Source: Thiobacillus sp. (lineage in GTDB: Bacteria; Pseudomonadota; Gammaproteobacteria; Burkholderiales; Thiobacillaceae). From it: 39,660 bases of DNA. The notes beneath the pieces were generated by a model. The model was not told the origin of the DNA and searched no databases. It saw nothing but the letters and a program-made list of their open reading frames with translations. Shown piece by piece: positions 32,921 through 39,660 of the stretch. The stretch spans positions 1 to 39,660 of the forward strand of contig NZ_JADMKC010000044.1 in assembly GCF_018780105.1 (NCBI RefSeq), read 5' to 3'. The number at the start of each line of letters is the position of its first letter. Positions within the stretch are counted from its first letter, which is position 1. The position numbers were made by a program, and so were the translations under genes.

Positions 32921-33868
32921 CTAACCGGACGGCGCGCGTTGTGCTGCAAAGCGGTAGTGATTCTTTCCGGCGCGCTTGGTTTCATACAGGGCCAGATCTG
33001 CATTTTTCATCAGCGCCTCCACGGTCCCGCCATGTTCGGGATACATGCTGACGCCGACACTGGCCGTCACATGCATCTCGTGGTCTTGAATGCGATAGGG
33101 CTGTGATATGGCCTGCACCACCTTTTCTGCCAGCCTGGCCACTGCATCGACATGAGTTGATTCCCACAACCCGATCACGAATTCGTCGCCGCCCAGACGC
33201 GCCACCGTGTCTTCTTCACGTACGGTCGCCACGAGGCGATCGGCGACCATCCGAAGCAACGCGTCACCGGCATCGTGGCCCAGGGTGTCGTTAACCTGCT
33301 TGAATCCGTCCAGATCCAGGCACATCACCGCCATCGAGCTTTTGTTCCTGCGTGCATGGGCGATGCCCAAGGCAAGCCGGTCAAACAAGAGCCGTCGATT
33401 CGGCAGCCCGGTCAGTGCGTCATGCAGCGCAAAGGATTCCAGTGCAAGGCTGTACTGCTCGAGTTGCTTGTACAGCAGGCGCACTTCCAGCATGTTGTGA
33501 ATACGTGCTCTGGCCTCCATCAGGTCGAAGGGTTTGCTGATGACGTCTTTTGCGCCGGCGGCCAACGCCCGCAGCTTGTGGCCCGGCTGGGCGGTAAAGA
33601 CGAGTACGGGCAGGTAGCTGTCGATCTCGAGTTCCTTCAGGCTTTCCATGACCTGAAATCCATTCATGCCGGGCATCTGCAGATCGAGCAGAATCAGGTC
33701 GTAGCGATTGTCGCGATGCAGCGCGTAAACGGCATGCGGATCCAGCGTCGACGCAATGCAACGGTAGCCTGCTGCGCGCAGCATGTCTTCCAGCAGCTGC
33801 ACATTGGCCGGCTGATCGTCCACGATCAGGATGCTGGCATCCAGAATGTCGGCGGCCCGGATCATCAC
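32921..33868 (-). CDS. Response regulator-diguanylate cyclase
   Basis: A 315-aa protein: receiver domain about 10-130 with Asp62 (LILLDLQMPGMNGF), followed by a GGDEF domain (about 145-310). The GGDEF motif is intact (226-230, ARLGGDEFVIG), and an RxxD inhibitory I-site (217-220) lies five residues before it, so it should make c-di-GMP under feedback control. Other family segments: HDALTGLPNRRLLFDRL, DLDGFKQVNDTLGHDAGD. Its start codon overlaps the kinase stop (ATGA), and it is followed by the PAS response regulator 70 bases on. It is the likely phosphorylation target of the kinase. Confidence 0.93.
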   Translation of the reverse strand: MMIRAADILDASILIVDDQPANVQLLEDMLRAAGYRCIASTLDPHAVYALHRDNRYDLILLDLQMPGMNGFQVMESLKELEIDSYLPVLVFTAQPGHKLRALAAGAKDVISKPFDLMEARARIHNMLEVRLLYKQLEQYSLALESFALHDALTGLPNRRLLFDRLALGIAHARRNKSSMAVMCLDLDGFKQVNDTLGHDAGDALLRMVADRLVATVREEDTVARLGGDEFVIGLWESTHVDAVARLAEKVVQAISQPYRIQDHEMHVTASVGVSMYPEHGGTVEALMKNADLALYETKRAGKNHYRFAAQRAPSG

Positions 33869-36417
33869 AAAGGCTCCGCCAGCACGGCGCCGTCTATCCC
33901 GGTTTCCGAGAACGCCAGCGCCCGGTCCAGCGCATCCATGAACGCGGCTACCTTGATCGGCTTGGTGAGGTAGCGGAAGAAGCCAGCCGCCAGGCCCTTC
34001 TCGATATCACGGAGCATGGCATTGGCGCTGAGGGCAATGACGGGGATATGCGCCGTTGCCGGATCGTCGCGCAGGATTTTCAGCGCCTGGTTGCCGCTGA
34101 TTCCTGGCAGATTGATGTCCATCAGGATCACATCCGGGAGGTGGGTGCGCGCCAGCGCAATGCCATGATTACCATCGCGCGCGCCCAGCATGCGCACATG
34201 AGGAAGTCCCTCGATGATTTGCTCGACCAGCATCAGGTTGGCCGGATTGTCTTCCACATAGAGCAAGGTACGCAGCACAGCATTTTCCTGCATTTGCAGC
34301 GCACGTTTTGCGGGCAGGGTACCGCCCGCGGCCAGTTGCGGCATGACGCCCTGCATCAGTTCGATCCAGAACTCACTCCCTACGCCGACCGTGCTTTCCA
34401 CACCGATGGTGCCGCCCATCAGGATGGCCAGCTGCTGGGTGACCACCAGGCCAATGCCCGTCCCTTCCTCGATTCCATTCTCTTGCCCGAGTCGATTGAA
34501 CGGTTGAAACAGCTGTGCCAATTTTTCCGGCGGCAATCCCGCTCCGCTGTCCTTGATGCTGATGCGCAGGTATCCGGGTCGACTCGCTGTGCACTTCACC
34601 TCAACGGTTCCTTGCTCGCGGTTGTATTTGATCGCGTTGGACAGCAGGTTGATCAAAACCTGCTTGACGCGTGTTTGATCGGCCTGCGCAACCCAGGTGT
34701 TGTCGAACGGGACAAAATCGATATGGATGCCGCGTTGCTGCGCCTGCGGTTCGATCATCGCCTGACATTCGCGCACGACATCGATCAGCAATACGGGTTC
34801 GAGCGACAGCGATAGTTTGCCGGACTCGATCACCGCCAGATCGAGGATCTGGTTGATCAGTTCCAGCAGATACCATCCCGCCTTGATGATCTGGTGCAGC
34901 CTGACAGTCTGGGCGACCGTAGGCGGCGGCGAACCGGACTCCAGCAACTGGGCAAAACCGAGGATGGCATTGAGCGGCGTGCGCAGCTCATGGCTCATGC
35001 TGGACAGGAAATCGGATTTGGCGAGGTTGGCCTTGTCCGCCACGAAACGGGCGCTTTCCAGCTCGGTGTTCTTGTCCTGCAGCACCTGATCCAGGCGCTT
35101 GCGTTCGGTGACATCGCGCGCAGCGGCGAACACGCCCTGCAGCTTGCCGTCGGCGTTGTAGAAAGTGGCCGCGTTATAGGACACCACCGTTTCCTTGCCG
35201 TCCTTGGCGCATGCGGTCAACTCGTAGTCGCGGACCTTCTTTTCGCTCAATACTCGCTTGATGCCCGCCTCGGCCCGTTCCGGATCGGTAAAGTGGTTCT
35301 TGAACGGCGCACCGATCAACTCGTCGCGCATGCAACCGGTGAGCGCCTCCATCTGCTGGTTGACGTCGGTAATCATGCCGGCCGGATCGGTCGTCATGAT
35401 CGCGTCGATGTTGGATTCGATGAGCGAGCGCGTGTAGAACTGCTGGTCGCGCAAGGCCTGCTGCGCCGCATATTCCCCGGTCACATCGCGGAACACCAGC
35501 ACGGCGCCGATCACCCGGGCATCGCGGTCGCGAATCGGTGCGCAACTGTCGGCGATGGCACACTCGCTGCCATCGCGCGCGATCAGTATGGTGTGGTTGG
35601 CCATGCCCTGCGTCGTGCCATGCGCCAGGGTTTCCATGACCGGGATCGTTGAAGGTTTGCGGGTTTCCTGGTTGATGATGTGAAAAACCGCTTCCACCGG
35701 AAGGCCGGCGGCTTGCGCATGCGTCCAGCCGGTGAGCTTTTGAGCCAGGGGGTTCAGCAGCGTGACACGTCCTTCAGCATCGGTCGCGATCACCGCATCG
35801 CCGATGGAATGGAGCGTCACGGCGAGCTTTTCCTCGCTGACCTGCAAGGTGTGGTTGGTCTGCTGCAGTTGTTTGTTGGTCGCTTCCTGAACTTCGAGCA
35901 AATGCTGCCGCTCGGCCTCGACCTGCTTGCGCGCGGTGTTGTCGGTGCCAATCAGCAGATAGCCGATGATGGCGCCCTGATCGTCGCGCAGCGCAGTGAC
36001 CGACACGATCGCGGGAAAACGGCTGCCATCCTTGCGGATGTAGGTCAGCTCGTAGATGTCCTCGATGCCGCGTGAGGCTTTGAACACCAGGGCCTCGAAA
36101 CCCGGCTCGATCTGGGTGCCGAGTTCGACGCTCAACGCCTGCGCGCGCGCGATCACTTCCTGCGGATCGGAAATGTCGGCTGGCGTGATCTTGTTCAGAA
36201 CATCGGCAGCCGCGTAGCCCAGCATGCGCTCGGCGCCGACATTGAAAATCTGGATGACGCCCTTCTCATCGGTCGCGATACTCGAAAAATTGGCGCTATT
36301 GAGAATCGCATTCTGCAAGGCCCCGGTTTTAAGCAGGGTCTGCTGACGCCGCACTTCGGTCATGACATCACGCTTGCCGTCATGGTCTGGGATGGAACCG
36401 GATACTGTTTCGGGCAT
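33865..36417 (-). CDS. PAS-PAS-PAS hybrid histidine kinase
   Basis: An 850-aa cytoplasmic hybrid kinase with no membrane segment seen. Order: PAS about 35-160 (FSSIATDEKGVIQIFNVGAE), PAS about 195-320 (GDAVIATDAEGRVTLLNPLA), PAS about 325-450 (NIDAIMTTDPAGMITDVNQQ), HisKA with phospho-His476 (FLSSMSHELRTPLNAILGF), ATPase (NLLSNAIKYN; DSGAGLP; GTGIGLVVTQQLA), and a C-terminal receiver with Asp767 (MDINLPGISG). It probably senses redox or small ligands. It is first in a four-gene minus-strand operon with two response regulators and a Crp/Fnr protein; a degenerate operator copy lies 145 bases upstream. Confidence 0.93.
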   Translation of the reverse strand: MPETVSGSIPDHDGKRDVMTEVRRQQTLLKTGALQNAILNSANFSSIATDEKGVIQIFNVGAERMLGYAAADVLNKITPADISDPQEVIARAQALSVELGTQIEPGFEALVFKASRGIEDIYELTYIRKDGSRFPAIVSVTALRDDQGAIIGYLLIGTDNTARKQVEAERQHLLEVQEATNKQLQQTNHTLQVSEEKLAVTLHSIGDAVIATDAEGRVTLLNPLAQKLTGWTHAQAAGLPVEAVFHIINQETRKPSTIPVMETLAHGTTQGMANHTILIARDGSECAIADSCAPIRDRDARVIGAVLVFRDVTGEYAAQQALRDQQFYTRSLIESNIDAIMTTDPAGMITDVNQQMEALTGCMRDELIGAPFKNHFTDPERAEAGIKRVLSEKKVRDYELTACAKDGKETVVSYNAATFYNADGKLQGVFAAARDVTERKRLDQVLQDKNTELESARFVADKANLAKSDFLSSMSHELRTPLNAILGFAQLLESGSPPPTVAQTVRLHQIIKAGWYLLELINQILDLAVIESGKLSLSLEPVLLIDVVRECQAMIEPQAQQRGIHIDFVPFDNTWVAQADQTRVKQVLINLLSNAIKYNREQGTVEVKCTASRPGYLRISIKDSGAGLPPEKLAQLFQPFNRLGQENGIEEGTGIGLVVTQQLAILMGGTIGVESTVGVGSEFWIELMQGVMPQLAAGGTLPAKRALQMQENAVLRTLLYVEDNPANLMLVEQIIEGLPHVRMLGARDGNHGIALARTHLPDVILMDINLPGISGNQALKILRDDPATAHIPVIALSANAMLRDIEKGLAAGFFRYLTKPIKVAAFMDALDRALAFSETGIDGAVLAEPL

Positions 36418-36561
36418 GGTTGATTTCCGTGAAAAGCGCGTTCGGGCCTGCAGACGGGCTGATTTCGCCGGACCGGAAACCGTTGGATCCGGCCATTACA
36501 GCCAAAATACGCAAAGTTGTCCGGGCAAGTGTGAAGCATCGCCGCCTTTCCGGGGCCTGTC

Positions 36562-36577
36562 TGTATGCCAGGACACA
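36562..36577 (-). promoter_or_regulatory. Degenerate operator-like palindrome, copy 8 (kinase operon)
   Basis: TGTATG-CCAG-GACACA, three mismatches to the consensus but with the same GTC left and TAGG right flanks and the same orientation (GTC side facing the kinase gene). It lies 145 bases upstream of the kinase start. It would allow autoregulation of the operon; the match alone is too weak to be sure. The rest of 36418-36645 holds a TAAAAT -10-like hexamer at 36634-36639 in front of the DUF815 gene. Confidence 0.35.
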
Positions 36578-36645
36578 TAGGCCGAAATACCTGACCACTC
36601 ACTGTCACCCGCCAGCCGCACGCGATCGTCCGCTAAAATTCGGGC

Positions 36646-37488
36646 ATGAACCCTGATTACACCGCCCTGTTGCCTCGTATCGAACGCTTGCTGGACCGTC
36701 TCGACAACGCCTCGCGCCCGGCCGCGCTGGACTGGAAGGCCGTACGCGCGGCGCGCTGGTCGGCGCAAAGCGGCGGCCTCAAGCCCATCCTGCATCCGCA
36801 GCGGGTGGCGCTGAAAGACCTGCTCGACGTCGACGAACAGAAACAACGGGTCGACGCCAACACGCGCCAGTTCGTCGCCGGCAAACCGGCCAACAACGTG
36901 CTGTTGACGGGCGCGCGCGGCGGCGGCAAGTCCTCGCTGGTGAAAGCGGTACATGCCAAATACGCAGCCAAAGGTTTGCGCCTGATCGAGGTGGACAAGG
37001 CCGGGCTGCCCAACCTGCCGGATCTGTTCGATCTGCTGGCGGAGGCGGATTACCGCTTCATCGTGTTCATCGACGACCTGAGCTTCGCGGAAAACGAGCC
37101 CGGTTACGCCAGCCTCAAGGCCGCGCTCGACGGTTCGCTGGCAGGACCGTCGGACAACGTACTGATTTACGCCACCAGCAACCGCCGTCATCTGATGCCG
37201 GAGTTCATGGCCGAGAACCTCGCTACCCGGCACGTCGGCGAGGAAATCCACCCGGGTGAAGCGACCGAGGAAAAGGTCTCGCTGTCGGATCGCTTCGGCT
37301 TGTGGGTGCCATTCCATGCGATGGAACAGGATGCCTATCTCGCCATCGCCCGCCACTGGGCGACACAACTCGGCGCGCCTGCCGACGAGCACTTCGAACG
37401 CGCAGCCCTGCAATGGTCGCTCGGGCGCGGCGCGCGCAACGGCCGTGTCGCGTGGCAGTTCGCGCGCGACTGGGCGGGGCGGCAATGA
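36646..37488 (+). CDS. DUF815 AAA-type ATPase
   Basis: A 280-aa ATP-binding protein of the DUF815 family. Walker A GARGGGKSS (89-97), Walker B FIVFIDDLSF, and the AAA-type arginine-containing segments DNVLIYATSNRRHLMPEFMA and LSDRFGLWVPF are present. The function is unknown; such proteins are short AAA ATPases conserved in proteobacteria. TAAAAT lies at 36634, very close to the start, so the transcript may be nearly leaderless. It overlaps the Nudix-ThiE gene (ATGA). Confidence 0.92.
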   Translation: MNPDYTALLPRIERLLDRLDNASRPAALDWKAVRAARWSAQSGGLKPILHPQRVALKDLLDVDEQKQRVDANTRQFVAGKPANNVLLTGARGGGKSSLVKAVHAKYAAKGLRLIEVDKAGLPNLPDLFDLLAEADYRFIVFIDDLSFAENEPGYASLKAALDGSLAGPSDNVLIYATSNRRHLMPEFMAENLATRHVGEEIHPGEATEEKVSLSDRFGLWVPFHAMEQDAYLAIARHWATQLGAPADEHFERAALQWSLGRGARNGRVAWQFARDWAGRQ

Positions 37489-38423
37489 CCACCCCGCTCA
37501 CCGAAGTCGTCGCCGCAGTGCTGACGCGCGCCAACGGCGACGTCATGCTGGCCAGCCGGCCGCCGGGCAAGGTCTACGCGGGCTACTGGGAATTTCCCGG
37601 CGGCAAGGTGGAAGCCAGCGAAACGCTGCAGGCCGCGCTGGCGCGCGAACTGAAAGAAGAGCTCGGCATCGCGGTAGTGCGCGCCGACCGCTGGATCACC
37701 CGCGTGTTCGCCTACGAACATGCCACGGTGCGGCTGAATTTTTTCCGCGTCGTCGAATGGCAAGGCGAGCCCCATCCGCACGAAGGCCAGACCTTGTCCT
37801 GGCAAGCACCCGCACAGGTCACGGTGTCGCCGCTGCTGCCAGCCAATTTCCCCATCGTGAAGGCGCTGACGCTGCCGCCGCTGCTGGGCATTACGCATGC
37901 CGAGTCGCTGGGCGTAGAGCCCTTTTTGGCGCGGCTGGACGTGGCGCTCGAGCAGGGACTCAAGCTGATCCAGCTGCGCGACAAATCGCTCGACGCTGCG
38001 GCCCGGCTGGCGCTCGCGCAGGAAACGGTGCGCCGCGCGCATCGGCACGGCGCACGCGTGCTGGTCAACGGCAGCCTGGAACTCGCTCGCGCGGCGGGTG
38101 CCGACGGCATACACCTGGATTCCGCTGCCGCAGCCAAGCTCAACGTGCGGCCCGACTCCGAGTGGGTGGGCGTGTCGTGCCACGACGCGGCCGAACTCGC
38201 GCATGCCGCCGCCCTCTCGGCCGATTTCGCCCTGCTCTCGCCGGTGTTGCCGACGCTCACCCATCCCGGCGCAGCGACCCTGGGCTGGGAATGCTTTGAA
38301 GCCCTTGCCGCCGCCAGCCCGATCCCGGTCTACGGCCTGGGCGGGCTGGAACGCAGCGACGTGGCGCTCGCGCAGTCGCATGGTGCGCACGGCGTGGCCC
38401 TGTTGCGCGGCGCGTGGACATGA
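37485..38423 (+). CDS. Nudix hydrolase fused to a thiamine-phosphate synthase-like domain
   Basis: A 312-aa fusion. Residues 1-130: Nudix/MutT domain with the complete box GX5EX7REUXEEXGU at 40-62 (REXXEE at 54-59) and the 8-oxo-dGTP-type ASRPPGKVYAGYWEFPGG. Residues about 135-310: a ThiE/TenI-like TIM barrel (LIQLRDKSLD, VLVNGSLELARAAGADGIHL, GVSCHDAAELAHA, PVYGLGG). This fusion is known in beta- and gammaproteobacteria, where the first half is a MutT-type sanitiser and the second is of unclear use. Start ATG 37485 overlaps the DUF815 stop. Confidence 0.93.
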   Translation: MTTPLTEVVAAVLTRANGDVMLASRPPGKVYAGYWEFPGGKVEASETLQAALARELKEELGIAVVRADRWITRVFAYEHATVRLNFFRVVEWQGEPHPHEGQTLSWQAPAQVTVSPLLPANFPIVKALTLPPLLGITHAESLGVEPFLARLDVALEQGLKLIQLRDKSLDAAARLALAQETVRRAHRHGARVLVNGSLELARAAGADGIHLDSAAAAKLNVRPDSEWVGVSCHDAAELAHAAALSADFALLSPVLPTLTHPGAATLGWECFEALAAASPIPVYGLGGLERSDVALAQSHGAHGVALLRGAWT

Positions 38424-38887
38424 AGCGCGTTCTGCGCCAAGACCGCCCGCAGGGCGAGCGTCTGGCGGCGTACCCCACGCGGGTGCTGGCGCCGCTGCTG
38501 CTGGTGGTCGCGCTGGTGGCCGTGGCGGTAGCCGGTTACTGGCTCAAGCGCCCGGCCGAAGCCATCGCGCTGCAGTGCGCCGATCCGCTCGCCGGTTGCA
38601 GCTTCCTGCATCGCGGCGCGCCCGCCAGCCTGCGTTTTCTGTCGCAGCCTGTTGCCCTGGAAGCCTTCGGCCTCCACGTCAGCGCGCCGAACGTGCATAA
38701 AATGAGCGCAGAATTTCAGATGGTCAGTATGGACATGGGATTCAACCGCTACGATCTGCGCTCCACCAGGCCCGGCGAATTTGCTGCGGAGATTACATTG
38801 CCGATTTGTGTCAGCGGGCGGCGTGACTGGATGCTATATCTCGACGTAGACGGCACGCGCTACGCGCTGCCCTTCAGCACCCGGTAA
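38420..38887 (+). CDS. Predicted single-pass membrane protein
   Basis: A 155-aa protein with an N-terminal membrane anchor (VLAPLLLVVALVAVAVAGYWL, about 22-42) and an exported domain with Cys residues (IALQCADPLAGCSF; ITLPICVSG) and FGLHVSAPNVHKMSAEFQMV. ATG 38420 overlaps the preceding stop (ATGA), making it third in the DUF815 operon; GTG 38414 is an alternative. No family recognised; possibly a small periplasmic protein. Its stop is followed by the phoU promoter region. Confidence 0.75.
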   Translation: MKRVLRQDRPQGERLAAYPTRVLAPLLLVVALVAVAVAGYWLKRPAEAIALQCADPLAGCSFLHRGAPASLRFLSQPVALEAFGLHVSAPNVHKMSAEFQMVSMDMGFNRYDLRSTRPGEFAAEITLPICVSGRRDWMLYLDVDGTRYALPFSTR

Positions 38888-38923
38888 AATGGGCCGTTCA
38901 TATGCTCGTCATATTGCAAAACA

Positions 38924-38929
38924 TATAAT
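38924..38929 (+). promoter_or_regulatory. Candidate -10 element for phoU
   Basis: TATAAT lies 32 bases before the preferred phoU start, in an A/T-rich stretch (38899-38930). A good -35 is not seen. TCGTCAT nearby resembles half a Pho box, but a second half is lacking. Confidence 0.45.
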
Positions 38930-38955
38930 CCGAGACGGATTCTGGAGAAATGAAC

Positions 38956-39660
38956 ATGATGCTGTCTGAGCACACCTACAAGCAGTTTGATACCGAGCTG
39001 GAAGCGGTGCGCGCCAGCGTGCTGAAAATGGGCGGTCTGGTCGAAGAACAAATCACCAATGCGACCGAAGCGCTGCTCACCGGCAACATGGAACTGGCTG
39101 ACCAGGTCGACGCCAACGACCACAACGTCAATGCGCTGGAAGTCTCGATCGACGAGGACTGCACCCACATTATCGCGCGTCGCCAGCCTACCGCCTCGGA
39201 CCTGCGCATGGTGATGATGATCGTCAAGACCATCACCGATCTCGAGCGCATCGGCGACGAAGCCGCCAAAATCGCGCGCATGGCCAAGGTCATTCACCAG
39301 TCCGAACGCATCAGCCTGCCGCGCTTCCGCGAAGTGAAGTACATGTCCGATCTGGTGCTCGACATGCTGCGCAAGGCGCTCGACAGCTTTGCCCGCCTCG
39401 ACGCCACCAAAGCAGTTGAAATCGCGCGCCAGGATCAGGCAGTGGACGAGGAGTTCCGCCTCAACCTGCGCCATCTCATCACGTTCATGATGGAAGACCC
39501 GCGCACCATCTCGGTATTCATCGACATCCTGTTCATCACCAAGGCGATCGAGCGCATGGGCGACCACGCCAAGAACATGTCGGAATACGTGGTCTACATG
39601 GTCAAGGGCAAGGACGTGCGCCACACCTCGCTGGAAGAGATCGAAAAAGAAGTGCTGTAA
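38956..39660 (+). CDS. phoU: Phosphate signalling protein PhoU
   Basis: A 234-aa two-repeat helical protein that represses the Pho regulon by linking the Pst transporter to PhoR. Family motifs: MGGLVEEQITNATEAL, DHNVNALEVSIDEDCTHIIA, RRQPTASDLRMVMMIVKTIT, DLERIGDEAAKIARMA in repeat one, and RIGDHAKNMSEYVVY-like IERMGDHAKNMSEYVVYMVKG in repeat two. GGAG lies 8 bases before ATG 38956; ATG 38950 would leave only 2 bases, so the later start is preferred. The stop codon is the last codon of the window. Pst genes or PhoB may follow outside. Confidence 0.96.
   Translation: MMLSEHTYKQFDTELEAVRASVLKMGGLVEEQITNATEALLTGNMELADQVDANDHNVNALEVSIDEDCTHIIARRQPTASDLRMVMMIVKTITDLERIGDEAAKIARMAKVIHQSERISLPRFREVKYMSDLVLDMLRKALDSFARLDATKAVEIARQDQAVDEEFRLNLRHLITFMMEDPRTISVFIDILFITKAIERMGDHAKNMSEYVVYMVKGKDVRHTSLEEIEKEVL

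Noticed and set aside
38901..38930. Pho box upstream of phoU
   Set aside because: One half (TCGTCAT) is similar to the consensus, but the second half at the right spacing has almost no match.

Overview
The window looks like chromosomal DNA of a GC-rich betaproteobacterium, most likely a sulfur-oxidising member of the Thiobacillus/Hydrogenophilaceae neighbourhood. This is an inference from the high GC content, a DsrC-family sulfur-relay protein, an alternative oxidase, the many c-di-GMP and PAS signalling proteins, and housekeeping genes of betaproteobacterial type (argJ, a Nudix-ThiE fusion, phoU). No rRNA, tRNA, CRISPR array or intact mobile element was seen.

Layout. 1-8.1 kb (plus strand): a RecB/AddA-like helicase-nuclease, a DUF938 methyltransferase, a small ribbon-helix-helix-like protein, a small membrane protein, argJ, and two split-barrel flavin-type proteins, the second fused to a GAF domain. 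8.2-10.4 kb (minus): pirin, a TMEM175-like channel and a monohaem cytochrome c. 10.5-13.3 kb: a dense cluster of very small envelope/stress proteins (YqjK-, YqjE- and DUF883/YqjD-like, a 48-aa membrane peptide, a BON lipoprotein, CsbD, DUF3309), followed by a cardiolipin-synthase-like phospholipase D and an AI-2E family permease. 15.9-21.9 kb: a CHASE-PAS-PAS-GGDEF-EAL protein, a His/Asn-rich secreted protein, a transglutaminase-like protease, an OmpA lipoprotein and DUF1840. 22-31 kb: redox and stress genes (two flavin reductases, CHRD protein, alternative oxidase, a Na+/H+ antiporter, a Spy-like chaperone, a DsrC-like protein, CbpA/CbpM, FolE, two small lipoproteins). 31.2-36.4 kb (minus): a compact signalling operon made of a hybrid histidine kinase, a response regulator-GGDEF, a response regulator-PAS and a Crp/Fnr-type regulator. 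36.6-39.66 kb (plus): a DUF815 ATPase, a Nudix-ThiE fusion, a small membrane protein and phoU.

Main discovery candidate. A 16-bp palindrome, TGTRCG-N4-CGCACA with flanking GTC and TA, recurs in the intergenic regions between 12.4 and 31.2 kb. I find seven good copies plus a degenerate one in front of the signalling operon. They lie upstream of the BON lipoprotein, CsbD, the FMN reductase (divergent from the CHRD protein), the Cys-rich flavoprotein, Spy, the DsrC-like protein and the glycine-zipper lipoprotein. All copies point the same way relative to the gene they precede, and several are followed at a similar distance by a -10-like hexamer. This looks like the operator of a local stress/redox regulon. 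The Crp/Fnr protein encoded at the end of the kinase operon is the obvious candidate regulator; that link is inference.
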